Assembly (NCBI RefSeq): GCF_016711335.1
Contig: NZ_JADJTF010000001.1
Coordinates: forward strand, 3,224,001-3,288,000
Direction: 5' to 3'
Source: Thiofilum sp.
Lineage (GTDB): Bacteria; Pseudomonadota; Gammaproteobacteria; Thiotrichales; Thiotrichaceae
DNA: 64,000 nucleotides
Of this stretch, positions 16,457-26,115 are shown in pieces. The notes below the pieces were generated by a model. It searched no databases, was not told the origin of the DNA, and saw only the letters and a list, made by a program, of their open reading frames with translations. The position numbers and the translations under genes were made by a program. How positions within the stretch are numbered: the first letter of the stretch is position 1; every line of letters starts with the position of its first letter.

Positions 16457-18829
16457 CTAACGTGATTTTGAACTAGGCTTATTACCTGCTCGTGGCGGCA
16501 ACCCCGTATGCTGAGTCAATATTGTCCCCTTCTGCGGCGTCTTACCCTTCGCACTATTCCCCTTTGCTGAAGTACTCGTCTGAGTACTCACTTTTTGCCC
16601 CGTTTTAGCTGGCTTAGATGGATTATTGCTGGCTGTGGGTACAGGCTGTTTAGCCTGCTCTCGTGCCTCTACCCGTTTTTGATGCGCTTTATCACTGTTC
16701 TTACGGCGATGCGACACATACTCTAATGCCTCCTCGCCCTTTTTATAGTGTGGAATCAATTGGTTTTCACCGTCACCTATCAATTCTTGGCGTCCCATAT
16801 CGGCTATGGCTTTGCGTAATAACGGCCAATTTTTCGGGTCGTGCCAACGTAAAAACGCTTTGTGCAGTTTGCGCTGCTCCGGTGATTTAGCGGTATGTAC
16901 CTTTTCGCTTTTGTACGTCACCTGATGTAAAGGGTTCTTTTCGGTGTAATACATCGTGGTCGCAGACGCCATCGGCGAGGGGTAAAACGCTTGCACTTGA
17001 TCGGCACGAAACCCATTTTTCTTGAGCCACAGCGCTAGATTGAGCATATCCTCATCGGTCGTGCCGGGGTGTGCGGCGATAAAGTACGGGATTAAATATT
17101 GCTCTTTGCCCGCCTCTTTCGAGTACTTTTCAAACAGACGTTTAAAATCATCATAGGCTCCAATTCCCGGCTTCATCATTTTGGAAAGCGGTGCTTCCTC
17201 GGTGTGTTCGGGGGCAATTTTGAGATAGCCCCCCACATGATGGGTGACTAATTCTTTGACATATTCGGGGTCTTTAACCGCCAAGTCATAACGCAAGCCC
17301 GAACCAATCAGTACCTTCTTAATACCGGGTAAGGTACGCGCTTCACGATACAGTGCTTTGAGCTCGGCATGATCGGTATTGAGGTTGTGACAAATCCCCG
17401 GATAGACACAGCTAGGCTTACGGCATGAGGCTTCAATTTTGGGGTCTTTACACGCGAGGCGATACATATTCGCGGTAGGGCCGCCCAAATCCGAAATCAC
17501 TCCGGTAAAGCCCGGAACTTTATCGCGGATTTCCTCCACTTCACGAATGATCGACTCGCGCGAACGGTTTTGAATAATGCGCCCCTCGTGTTCGGTAATC
17601 GAGCAAAAGGTACAGCCACCAAAGCAACCGCGCATAATATTCACCGAGAAACGAATCATCTCATACGCGGGAATTTTCGCTCCCTCATACGCCGGATGCG
17701 GCAAGCGGGCATAGGTCAAGCCAAACACATAATCCATTTCGGGTGTGGTCAATGGAATCGGCGGCGGATTAATCCATACATCTTGACTACCGTGTTTTTG
17801 TACTAAGGCTCTGGCATTGCCCGGATTAGTTTCGAGGTGTAAGACACGATTAGCGTGGGCGTAGAGGATTTTGTCTTTGCTCACCTTTTCAAAAGACGGC
17901 AAACGAATCACCGTCTTAGCGCGATCCAGTCGGGCGCGAGGATGGAACGTGAGTTTATGCTCGTCTGGACGCTTAGAGCGTGGGTCTTGGTACTCAAACC
18001 ATTGCACATTGCGCTTTTCAATTTCGCACTCGTCCATGTCGGTGGTATTCAGATAGGGATTGATAATGCGATCAATTTTGCCCGGCTGATCGACACGGGT
18101 GGAGTCAATTTCCATCCACCCCTCAGGCGAACCACGACGAATAAACGCCGTGCCGCGCACATCGGTAATGTCGGCAATTTTTTCACCTTCAGCAATGCGG
18201 TGCGCTACTTCAACCACAGCACGTTCGGCATTGCCATAGAGCAATAAATCAGCGGCAGCATCGATTAAAATCGAGCGCCGTACTTGTTCTTGCCAATAGT
18301 CAAAATGAGCAATACGGCGTAATGAGGCTTCAATACCCCCTAAAATAATCGGCACATCAGGATAAGCTTCTTTGCAGCGTTGGGAGTACACAATCGAGGC
18401 ACGATCAGGACGTTTACCGCCGATATTATTAGGCGTATAGGCATCATCCGAGCGAATTTTGCGATCCGCCGTGTAGCGATTGATCATCGAATCCATATTG
18501 CCCGCTGCCACACCAAAAAACAGGTTGGGCTTACCCAATGCCATGAATGCGTCTTTGGATTGCCAATCGGGTTGAGCAATAATTCCGACTCGAAAGCCTT
18601 GTGCCTCTAATACGCGCCCAATCACTGCCATACCAAAGGACGGATGATCGACATAGGCGTCGCCTGTGACAATAATAATATCGCAGGAGTCCCAGCCGAG
18701 TTTATCCATTTCTTTGCGCGACATAGGCAGGTATTCAGCCGTGCCGTAGCATTCCGCCCAGTATTTTGGGAATTCAAACAAGGGCTTAGCAATAGGTGGT
18801 TGGAGTATGGTATGGCTTAAGGCAGACAT
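16457..18829 (-). CDS. YgiQ-family radical SAM protein (UPF0313)
   Basis: 790 residues. The N-terminal domain (about 1-380) begins with PLFEFPKYWAECYGTAEYLP and has DIIIVTGDAYVDHPSFG, the family signature. The radical SAM core starts at RGCFGGCTFCSITEHEGR, whose CxxxCxxC binds the 4Fe-4S cluster, and continues through GSGLRYDLA and LKIAPEHTEE. The last 100 residues are a basic, low-complexity Lys/Ser/Thr tail. The reaction is not known for this family, though it is widespread. It lies between two defence-like blocks but is itself a core-type gene. Confidence 0.93.
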   Translation of the reverse strand: MSALSHTILQPPIAKPLFEFPKYWAECYGTAEYLPMSRKEMDKLGWDSCDIIIVTGDAYVDHPSFGMAVIGRVLEAQGFRVGIIAQPDWQSKDAFMALGKPNLFFGVAAGNMDSMINRYTADRKIRSDDAYTPNNIGGKRPDRASIVYSQRCKEAYPDVPIILGGIEASLRRIAHFDYWQEQVRRSILIDAAADLLLYGNAERAVVEVAHRIAEGEKIADITDVRGTAFIRRGSPEGWMEIDSTRVDQPGKIDRIINPYLNTTDMDECEIEKRNVQWFEYQDPRSKRPDEHKLTFHPRARLDRAKTVIRLPSFEKVSKDKILYAHANRVLHLETNPGNARALVQKHGSQDVWINPPPIPLTTPEMDYVFGLTYARLPHPAYEGAKIPAYEMIRFSVNIMRGCFGGCTFCSITEHEGRIIQNRSRESIIREVEEIRDKVPGFTGVISDLGGPTANMYRLACKDPKIEASCRKPSCVYPGICHNLNTDHAELKALYREARTLPGIKKVLIGSGLRYDLAVKDPEYVKELVTHHVGGYLKIAPEHTEEAPLSKMMKPGIGAYDDFKRLFEKYSKEAGKEQYLIPYFIAAHPGTTDEDMLNLALWLKKNGFRADQVQAFYPSPMASATTMYYTEKNPLHQVTYKSEKVHTAKSPEQRKLHKAFLRWHDPKNWPLLRKAIADMGRQELIGDGENQLIPHYKKGEEALEYVSHRRKNSDKAHQKRVEAREQAKQPVPTASNNPSKPAKTGQKVSTQTSTSAKGNSAKGKTPQKGTILTQHTGLPPRAGNKPSSKSR

Positions 18830-19005
18830 GGTGTGAGTACAAAGCTAAAAAGGTGGCGTATTGTAGCAGGTTTTAGGGAAAGGGGTTGAAGGCATAGTTT
18901 CTGGCGGTGAATCATACAAAACTACAAAATTTTGCCATACAAATAGCTAACTCACGTTTAAATTGAATAGTATGTATCAATATTAAACAAGTAACTTCAT
19001 GCGCT

Positions 19006-22000
19006 ATGATCGAAAGATTATTTAAAGATATACCAGAGGGCAAATTAGCCGAATCTGATGACCAAGCTTTCTTGATTAGCTTAGGTTGGTCAAAAGGCAC
19101 AACTTGGTGTGATTTGTTAAAGTCGAAGCGTGTACTCATTATCTCTGAAGCGGGAGCAGGTAAAACATACGAGTGTCGCACTCAGACAAAACTCTTGTGG
19201 AGTGAAGGGAAACCTGCATTTTTTATTGAATTAGCACAATTAGCATCGACAGATTTGATTAGCTTACTTGACTATGATGAAGAGCAGCGTTTCAATTTAT
19301 GGCTAACCTCACAATCAGAAGAAGCTACGTTTTTCCTTGATTCTTATGACGAATTAAAGCTGAGTCGAGGATCATTTGAACAGGCTCTTAAACGTTTAAA
19401 AAAAGCAATTCATAGTCAGCTTCATCGAACTCGCATTGTAATCACTACTAGACCTATTCCTTTTGATGAGCAAGTAATTCGCGAAATATTGCCTGTTCCT
19501 TTCTTGCCTTCTAATGAAGATAAAGAACAAGCATTCGTAGCTATTGCTATGAATAATACACATCGCCATTACTCTGTCCAAAAAGACAATACAGCTCCCG
19601 ATTGGCGCACCGTCGCACTAATGCCTCTATCCGATGAGCAAATTATAGAGTTTGCCAAAATTCAGGGCATTACAGAACCCTTAGCCTTACTAGCCGATTT
19701 GAAAAAACGGAATGCTCAAGAGTTTGCTCGTCGACCTCAAGACTTAATTGAATTATGTGCTGATTGGCATGAACATAAACGCATTCGTACTCATTATGAG
19801 CAAGTAGAGTCTAGTGTACGTTTGAAATTACAAGCCCGTGAAGATAGAGCTGAACCTGCCGAGTTATCTGTTGATAAAGCGGTAGAGGGGGCTAGTAGAT
19901 TAGCATTAGCAATGTTAGTCACCCGTCAATTGACTATTCGACATAATCCAAATGTGGATATTATTGAGCAAGAAGCGGCTCTTAATCCAAACGTTATATT
20001 ATCGGACTGGCAGCCCAATGAACGAAAGGCTCTACTTGAAAGATCATTATTTGGCTTCGTCTCTTATGGAAGAGTACGTTTTCAGCATCGATCAGTGTTT
20101 GAATACCTAGCAGCTAAACGACTTAAAACACTTTTTGAATCTGGCAAAATGTCCGCGCGTGCTCTCCAAAGACTTTTATTTATCAATACAAGAGGCAAAA
20201 CTATTGTACGCCCCTCGATGCGTCCTGTAGCTGGTTGGCTGGCTCTTTTCAATGATAGAATTTTTGAAAAATTACGCGACCATGAACCAGCAGTACTGCT
20301 AAATGAAGGTGATCCTGAGTCACTAACTCAACATCAACGTAATCAGGGTTTACATGCTTATGTACAGCGCTATGGTCTAGGTGGCTGGCGTGACTTAAAA
20401 ACTCCAGCTATTCAGATTCAACGTTTTGCATCTCCAGAATTAGCGCATGAAATTAATCAACTTTGGGGTTTAGGAATAGAAAATTTTGAGATGCGAAAAA
20501 CCCTACTTGCGCTTATTGAAGCAGGTCGTATTGTTGACTGTGCCAATATAGCACAAGAGTTAAGCTGTAATACTGAAGCTGGAGATTATGAAAGAATACA
20601 AGCGCTTAATGCACTAATCGCATTGGATGACCCGTTAGTCCAAACTATAGCCTCTGATATTACAATAGCATCAACCGTATGGCCGCACGATCTTGCACGA
20701 AGCGCTATTCTTTGTCTTTTCCCTCAGAACCTTTCAGTAGAGCAACTGTGTAAAACCCTAAGCTGGGTGGGCGAAACCAAACGTACCATTGGTGGATTGA
20801 GTTGGACATTATCTAGACTTATTCTAGATTTCAAATTTGATCAAACCAATTTAGAGAGTCTTAGGGATGGTCTTATAGATCTAGTTTCTACTGATCTTCA
20901 CTGGGAAAACACATGGGAATCCTTTAAATCGGCTAGACCTTATCTAAGTAATGCTTTAGCTGCTACTTGTCTACAAGGATTGGAGTTAGAAATAAGTGAA
21001 AAATGGTTATTTGCTAGTCTTTTAGCATTACACATAAAAAATCGTGATTACTATGGTGATGATAATCCCAAGAAAGGGCTACAAGAAAAATTAAAAAATT
21101 TGAATGCTAAAGATAATGCTTTGTTTTTTTGGGTAGAAGATTCGCTTCTACAAAAATATCACCCTACCACTGATCCATGGAAACGTCTTGTTCACATCAC
21201 ACGCTACAATGGGTTTGTTGAGCTTCATATAGAACGTGATTTAGCTTGGATAAAAGAAAATCTTAGAGATCAATCACGCATTCATGCTGATAGAGCATTG
21301 CTTTTAGAAGCAGCACTTTACCTGATAAGCCCCACAAAAAACCGTCATGAGCAATTAGCTGAACTTAAACTTTTAATTCAGGATAAACAGATACTCATTA
21401 CAGAAATTGATAAAAATTTGCAGCCTAGAAAACCTACAGACTGGGAAATAAAAGCAGCTAAAGAGAAAGAGCAACAAAAGATAAAAGAAGCAGAAAATCG
21501 AGCTGGCTGGATTCAGTTCAGACATGAAATCATCAACGATACAGATAATGCTTTTTCACAAGAACAAGGTTTGAGTACTGCTTGGAATCTGTGGCAGGTC
21601 ATGAGTTGTGGTGGTGAAAATAACGGAGTATCAGTATGGAATCGCCCCTTTATTGAAGACCAATTCAATATAGCAATCGCTGATAAATTGCGTATAGCTC
21701 TAATGAAAGCATGGCGCAAAGAGAAGCCAACCCTACCTAGCGAAAGACCTGAAAATGAACGTAATATTGTTAATTGGCAATTTGGACTTGCTGCCATTTA
21801 TGCAGAAGCTGAAGACCCTAGCTGGGCAACTAAGCTAACTACACAAGAAGCAGAACTTGCAGCAAAATATGCTCCTGTAGAATTAAATCGTCTACCCTAT
21901 TGGTTGGAGTCACTGGTTATAAGTCACCCAAATGCAGTAGATAATACACTTGGTAGAGAGTTAAGTTGGGAGCTGGGTCAAAATACTGAAGCTAGTGCTT

Positions 22001-23295
22001 ATTCAATGCTGTTGCAGAAAATTAGTCATACTGCTGAACCAGTTATAAGGCTTTTTATACCCCGAATAACTAATTGGTTAGATGCTAATAAAGCTGCTCC
22101 AAGTAATACCACTAAGTTACTCCGATACGCTGAACGGCTCAAACAAGTTACAAACGTACTTCTACAATATGGTAATCAAGAGATTCATCAGTACCTGCTA
22201 GGTATAGCACTAGAACAACTCAGCAACTCATTACCTGATGAACTTATTTTGGTTTGGCTACCTGTAGTGATGCAGCTTGAAACTGAAGCTGGAGTTTCCT
22301 ATTTAGAACAGAAGCTACACACTATTCAACCTAGTAAATATAGCTTGGCTGTCCAATGGTTTGGTGAGTTATTTGGCGATAGGCATGATGCACTAAGTTT
22401 ATCTGTACCCAACTTCACTCCTGATTTACTGCTTAGGCTTCTACGCCTTGCTTACTATCATGTGAAACGTGATGAAGATGATGTGCACGAAGGAACTTAT
22501 ACCCCTGATACCCGTGACCATGCTGAAACCGCACGTAATTCCCTTTTAACTACGTTGCTTAATGCAAGAGGTGAGGAAGGTTGGAAAGCAAAACTGGCTA
22601 TGAGTGAAGACCCGCTTTTTGCTCACTTTAAAGATCGTATATTGGCCGTTGCTGAAGAAAATTGGGCACAAGAAATTGACTCAGAAATATTAACTGAAAA
22701 CCAAGCTGTAGAGCTTGATAGAATTGGTGAGGCTCCACCCAGTACCAATGCTGCAATGTTTGCTCTTTTAAAAGATCGTCTATCTGATTTAGATGATTTG
22801 TTATTAAGCGACAAATCCCCTAAGGAGGCTTGGGCAGGTATTACGGAAGAAAGAGTAATGCGGCGCGAAATAGCAAGGGAACTCTGGCATGCCGCTAATA
22901 ATCTCTACACTGTAGACCAAGAGGCAGTAACAGCCGATGAAAAAGAAACTGATATTCGCCTACGCTCTACTGTATCGAATTATGAGGCGATCATTGAGTT
23001 AAAACTTGCTGATGAGCGTCCAGCCCGTGATTTACGCGACACCATTTACAAACAATTGGTCAAGAAATATATGGCTGCAGAACATAGCCGATCAGGTTGT
23101 TTACTTATAACACTGGCAAAAAACCGTGAGTGGGAGCATCCTGACGTGACTGATAGAAAGCAACTTATTGGGTTGGAAGAACTAAAGATACTCCTTTGCA
23201 ATGAGGCAAAACGTGTTGAGGAAATGTTGGTGGGTACAATTTCTTTAGTAGTGCATATATTAGATCTAAGGCCTAGGTTATCTAAAGAAAAATAG
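19006..23295 (+). CDS. NACHT-type STAND NTPase with C-terminal PD-(D/E)XK-like nuclease domain
   Basis: 1429 residues. NACHT module: Walker A SEAGAGKT (47-54), Walker B TFFLDSYDEL (108-117), sensor ITTRP (146-150) and the winged-helix end FQHRSVFEYLAAKRL (359-373). Residues of about 400-1280 are helical, as in sensor arms of bacterial NLR/Avs proteins. Near the end TDIRL (Asp1316), IELKL (Glu1331, Lys1333) and a following KQLVKKY fit a PD-(D/E)XK nuclease. The N-terminus has no room for an effector, so the effector seems C-terminal. There is no good ribosome binding site; it is the first ATG after an in-frame stop. It stands alone. Anti-phage function is inferred. Confidence 0.82.
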   Translation: MIERLFKDIPEGKLAESDDQAFLISLGWSKGTTWCDLLKSKRVLIISEAGAGKTYECRTQTKLLWSEGKPAFFIELAQLASTDLISLLDYDEEQRFNLWLTSQSEEATFFLDSYDELKLSRGSFEQALKRLKKAIHSQLHRTRIVITTRPIPFDEQVIREILPVPFLPSNEDKEQAFVAIAMNNTHRHYSVQKDNTAPDWRTVALMPLSDEQIIEFAKIQGITEPLALLADLKKRNAQEFARRPQDLIELCADWHEHKRIRTHYEQVESSVRLKLQAREDRAEPAELSVDKAVEGASRLALAMLVTRQLTIRHNPNVDIIEQEAALNPNVILSDWQPNERKALLERSLFGFVSYGRVRFQHRSVFEYLAAKRLKTLFESGKMSARALQRLLFINTRGKTIVRPSMRPVAGWLALFNDRIFEKLRDHEPAVLLNEGDPESLTQHQRNQGLHAYVQRYGLGGWRDLKTPAIQIQRFASPELAHEINQLWGLGIENFEMRKTLLALIEAGRIVDCANIAQELSCNTEAGDYERIQALNALIALDDPLVQTIASDITIASTVWPHDLARSAILCLFPQNLSVEQLCKTLSWVGETKRTIGGLSWTLSRLILDFKFDQTNLESLRDGLIDLVSTDLHWENTWESFKSARPYLSNALAATCLQGLELEISEKWLFASLLALHIKNRDYYGDDNPKKGLQEKLKNLNAKDNALFFWVEDSLLQKYHPTTDPWKRLVHITRYNGFVELHIERDLAWIKENLRDQSRIHADRALLLEAALYLISPTKNRHEQLAELKLLIQDKQILITEIDKNLQPRKPTDWEIKAAKEKEQQKIKEAENRAGWIQFRHEIINDTDNAFSQEQGLSTAWNLWQVMSCGGENNGVSVWNRPFIEDQFNIAIADKLRIALMKAWRKEKPTLPSERPENERNIVNWQFGLAAIYAEAEDPSWATKLTTQEAELAAKYAPVELNRLPYWLESLVISHPNAVDNTLGRELSWELGQNTEASAYSMLLQKISHTAEPVIRLFIPRITNWLDANKAAPSNTTKLLRYAERLKQVTNVLLQYGNQEIHQYLLGIALEQLSNSLPDELILVWLPVVMQLETEAGVSYLEQKLHTIQPSKYSLAVQWFGELFGDRHDALSLSVPNFTPDLLLRLLRLAYYHVKRDEDDVHEGTYTPDTRDHAETARNSLLTTLLNARGEEGWKAKLAMSEDPLFAHFKDRILAVAEENWAQEIDSEILTENQAVELDRIGEAPPSTNAAMFALLKDRLSDLDDLLLSDKSPKEAWAGITEERVMRREIARELWHAANNLYTVDQEAVTADEKETDIRLRSTVSNYEAIIELKLADERPARDLRDTIYKQLVKKYMAAEHSRSGCLLITLAKNREWEHPDVTDRKQLIGLEELKILLCNEAKRVEEMLVGTISLVVHILDLRPRLSKEK

Positions 23296-23318
23296 AAATA
23301 TTTAAATAAAGATAAATA

Positions 23319-24284
23319 CTACTTAAGCTGGATCAACCAACACGCATGAATCTTAGGATTACGCTCAAAGTCTAGGGGTAGGGATTGCTGATGATAATCA
23401 GTGACGTGATAGCGCTCGTTAATAATAGGATCGAGCTTAAAGCGGCGGAAATTATTCGAGAAAACCAAAATCCCCTTAGGGTTCAGTACCTTCATCGCTT
23501 GATTGATGAGCCAGACTTGATCGCGTTGCACATCAAAATCCGCTCGCATGCGTTTGGAATTACTAAAGGTGGGAGGATCAAGAAAAATAATATCATAGCG
23601 ATGCGGACAGACAGGCAGCCACTCAGTCACATCGTCTTGAATAAAGCGGTAATTTTCAACGGGCAAATTATTAAGGCGAAAATTATCCTCTGCCCAATCT
23701 AAATAGGTAGCGGACATATCCACACTATCCACCCGTGCCGCGCCCCCTAGGGCTGCATGGACACTCACCGCTCCGGTATAACAAAACAGATTCAAGACCC
23801 GTTTGCCTTTAGCGTGTTGCTGCATCCACCAACGCATCGGGCGATGATCAAGAAATAAACCCGTATCTAAATAGTCAACCAAGTTCACCTTAAACTTAGC
23901 ACCGTGCTCAAATACCGTTAAAGACTGCCCTGCACTGCCTAAACGCTGATATTGCTCTAAGCCCTTTTGCATCCGGCGCTGCTTAAGCACAATACGCTCA
24001 GGCGGCACATTCAGCACCTCAGGCAAAGTATTCATCACTAATTGTAAGCGGCGCTCGGCGACTTCTGGTTCGATAGTACTAGGGGCTGCATATTCCTGCA
24101 CATGCAACCATTCGCCATAACGATCAATCGCTATGGCGTATTCCGGCATATCTGCATCATAAATCCGATAAGCATTGGTTTGCCCTGATTTAATAAACGG
24201 CTTGAGCTTACGTAGATTTTTTTGTAAGCGATTAGCTAAATCAGTGGCAATGGCTGTACTAGGTAATGATGCAGTTTCGGTCAT
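23319..24284 (-). CDS. rlmK: Stand-alone RlmK-type 23S rRNA methyltransferase
   Basis: 321 residues matching the C-terminal half of E. coli RlmKL, which makes m7G2069 in 23S rRNA. Visible are ANRLQKNLRKLKPF, YRIYDADMPEYAIAIDRYG, VNLVDYLDTGLFLDHRPMR, the SAM motif NLFCYTGAVSVHAALGGA and the catalytic-loop LDPPTFSNSKRM. The RlmL half (THUMP plus m2G2445 domain) is absent, so the two activities are split or RlmL is elsewhere. The DUF533 gene starts upstream and its stop lies 4 bp from this ATG, suggesting an operon. Confidence 0.87.
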   Translation of the reverse strand: MTETASLPSTAIATDLANRLQKNLRKLKPFIKSGQTNAYRIYDADMPEYAIAIDRYGEWLHVQEYAAPSTIEPEVAERRLQLVMNTLPEVLNVPPERIVLKQRRMQKGLEQYQRLGSAGQSLTVFEHGAKFKVNLVDYLDTGLFLDHRPMRWWMQQHAKGKRVLNLFCYTGAVSVHAALGGAARVDSVDMSATYLDWAEDNFRLNNLPVENYRFIQDDVTEWLPVCPHRYDIIFLDPPTFSNSKRMRADFDVQRDQVWLINQAMKVLNPKGILVFSNNFRRFKLDPIINERYHVTDYHQQSLPLDFERNPKIHACWLIQLK

Positions 24285-24287
24285 GTA

Positions 24288-24965
24288 TTAGACGCCTTGC
24301 ACTAAGGCATCAGGTAAACCTAACGCTTGTTGCAATTGAGCCAAATAAGCTTTTTCTGCTTCATTAGCCTCACCTGCCACTAACTTAGACACCAAATACA
24401 CTTCAATCGCGGCGGCTTTGTCATTATTGGCTAGTGCTGCAATCTCATCAACCGTAGTAGGTTTAGTCATTTCGGTGAGAATCAGATCATTGAGTTGTGC
24501 ACCTAATTCATAAGCTTTTAATTGCTCACGAATAGTCGCTAGTTCAGCTTGATCTACATGACCATCGGCTTTAGCAGCGGCAATCATCACCTTTAATAAG
24601 GTTTCAGCATCTAAACGGGTAGCTTGCACTTCGTCTTGTACGGGCAATAAAGGAGGCTGAGCATCCGCTTGAGCGGTAGTACCGCCTAATTGACCAGACT
24701 GCCATTTTTGATACATCTGATAAGCCAAACCACCTAAGGCTGCCACACTTCCTACTTTTAAAGCCGTAGAGGTTGCACCACGACCACGCTTAGTACCTAG
24801 CAATAAGGCTAATACCCCCGCCGCCATTGCACCGCTTTTGAGTTTAGCCATAGGATCATTGCTATTGGTCACATTACTGATTTGCTCTTGCGCCATAGAC
24901 TGACCTTTTTGCGCCATGTCTTTGCCAGTTTTTAGTAATTGATCAAATAAATTATTAATATCCAT
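24288..24965 (-). CDS. DUF533 / YebE-like inner-membrane protein with TerB-like domain
   Basis: 225 residues. A Gln/Met-rich amphipathic N-terminus is followed by one or two hydrophobic segments (GAMAAGVLALLLGTKRGRG, VGSVAALGGLAYQMYQKW). The C-terminal helical domain has AAAKADGHVDQAELATI, the acidic TerB-like motif. This is the YebE/DUF533 layout of envelope-stress-linked proteins of unknown mechanism. AGGAAA precedes the ATG. It is followed within 4 bp by rlmK. Confidence 0.85.
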   Translation of the reverse strand: MDINNLFDQLLKTGKDMAQKGQSMAQEQISNVTNSNDPMAKLKSGAMAAGVLALLLGTKRGRGATSTALKVGSVAALGGLAYQMYQKWQSGQLGGTTAQADAQPPLLPVQDEVQATRLDAETLLKVMIAAAKADGHVDQAELATIREQLKAYELGAQLNDLILTEMTKPTTVDEIAALANNDKAAAIEVYLVSKLVAGEANEAEKAYLAQLQQALGLPDALVQGV

Positions 24966-25080
24966 TATGTTTTCCTTTCGCTCTTGTAAAAGTGAGGTAT
25001 GACTTAAACTAAACTATCACCCAATACTTTTATAAGCTTAGCTTGAAATAGCGGTAGCGTCATTAATACTCGTATTATGC

Positions 25081-25215
25081 GTAAGTAGTCATGCAAAAGT
25101 TATCGAGTATTCCTTCCGCAGTCGCTGTGAATACCTCCTTGTACGCTTCAAGGCGGCATCCCTGCCGCCAAGACTGCTCCAGAAATACTCGATAACTTTC
25201 ACTCAGGTACTTAAG
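25081..25215 (+). repeat. Palindromic repeat, copy C
   Basis: The most informative copy. Its arms AAAGTTATCGAGTATT and AATACTCGATAACTTT are perfectly complementary but differ in sequence from the arms of copies A, B and D. The central hairpin here is GGCGGCA-TCCC-TGCCGCC. It ends just beyond the yhhQ stop codon. The minus-strand frame RVFLEQSWRQGCRLEAY is again open. Confidence 0.88.
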
Positions 25216-25223
25216 ACTAAACT

Positions 25224-25880
25224 TTAAGCATTCAGTGCTTGGTTTTTCATAAACCACGCCGCAAGAGTACGCATCGCTACCCCATAAGCTGGGACAAAAA
25301 TCAATAAACTCACTAATAGTTTCACCGCATAATCAACCGTAGCAATTTCAGGCCAATTCGCGGCCATAAATGCATCAGAGCTTTGATAAAAGGCAACTCC
25401 GAAAAAGACTAGGGTATCGACTAAGCCACCTATTACGGTAGAGACCGCAGGCGCTACCCACCAGCGTTGGGTGAAATGCTGGCGTACTAAACCAAACACT
25501 TTCACATCCAGTAATTGCCCTATCAGATAAGCTAGTAAACTCGCTAAAGCAATACGCCCTACAAAGCTATTAAAGGTCAATAAAGGCGCTAAGCCTTGAA
25601 ACTCACCTTGATAAAAAATGACCGAAAACACATACGACACCACTAAAGCGGGCAACATGGCAAAGAAAATAATCTTACGCGCCACAGCGGCTCCATACAG
25701 ACGCACCGTTAAATCCGTGGCTAAAAAGATTAAGGGGAAAGTAAATGCGCCCCATGTGGTGGTCACACTGCCAAAGCTTACGGGGATTTGGACTAGATAA
25801 TTACTCGCGGCAATCACGAGCAGGTGAAACACCACTAAAAGTGCTAAAGGATTGCGACTAGGCGCGACGGAAGTATTCAT
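25224..25880 (-). CDS. yhhQ: Queuosine precursor transporter YhhQ (QPTR)
   Basis: A 218-residue inner-membrane protein with six hydrophobic helices. It has the family features SNYLVQIPV, GAFTFPLIFLATDLTVRLYG and, further on, SLLAYLIGQLLDVKVFG and GGLVDTLVFFGVAFY. YhhQ imports 7-cyano- or 7-aminomethyl-7-deazaguanine for queuosine in tRNA. The preQ1-I riboswitch in its leader independently supports this. The C-terminus abuts repeat copy C. Confidence 0.93.
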   Translation of the reverse strand: MNTSVAPSRNPLALLVVFHLLVIAASNYLVQIPVSFGSVTTTWGAFTFPLIFLATDLTVRLYGAAVARKIIFFAMLPALVVSYVFSVIFYQGEFQGLAPLLTFNSFVGRIALASLLAYLIGQLLDVKVFGLVRQHFTQRWWVAPAVSTVIGGLVDTLVFFGVAFYQSSDAFMAANWPEIATVDYAVKLLVSLLIFVPAYGVAMRTLAAWFMKNQALNA

Positions 25881-25888
25881 GATCTAAA

Positions 25889-25920
25889 CCTTTTTGTTAG
25901 TTGGGGGTGAGGGAACCCAA
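25889..25920 (-). promoter_or_regulatory. preQ1-I riboswitch controlling yhhQ translation
   Basis: Read on the minus strand the 32 bases consist of stem TTGGG, loop TTCCCTCACC, stem CCCAA and an A-rich tail CTAACAAAAAGG. P1 pairs TTGGG with CCCAA. The loop CCT can pair with AGG in the tail to close the H-type pseudoknot, which places the Shine-Dalgarno AAGG inside the aptamer, 8 bases before the ATG. Layout and bases closely follow the known Thermoanaerobacter preQ1-I aptamer. Ligand binding should therefore reduce translation of the transporter. Confidence 0.9.
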
Positions 25921-25957
25921 TAGTGAGACGCTAGCACCTGGGCTGCGTCGGGCGGCG

Positions 25958-25985
25958 ATTATACGGAAGAATCAAGGCGATGCAA
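25958..25985 (-). promoter_or_regulatory. Sigma-70 promoter for yhhQ and its riboswitch
   Basis: On the minus strand TTGCAT (25985-25980) and a perfect TATAAT (25963-25958) are 16 bp apart. The predicted start point is about 30 bases before the riboswitch, a sensible distance for the leader. Confidence 0.65.
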
Positions 25986-26115
25986 GATTAAATTTATTCA
26001 GTATCGGCTGGGGGAATTTATGGCATAACTGAGTTAAACTAAATAGCACCCAGTGCACACTATATAAAGCGCTGCTGCCTTTAGCAGATACCTACCATTA
26101 GGACTATTAATCATT

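Noticed and set aside
17855..18247. 130-codon plus-strand frame
   Set aside because: Antisense shadow of ygiQ, which is unmistakable by its radical SAM motifs.
25075..25257. Reverse-strand open frame of 60 codons
   Set aside because: It begins inside the yhhQ end and runs through repeat copy C; no independent start signal.
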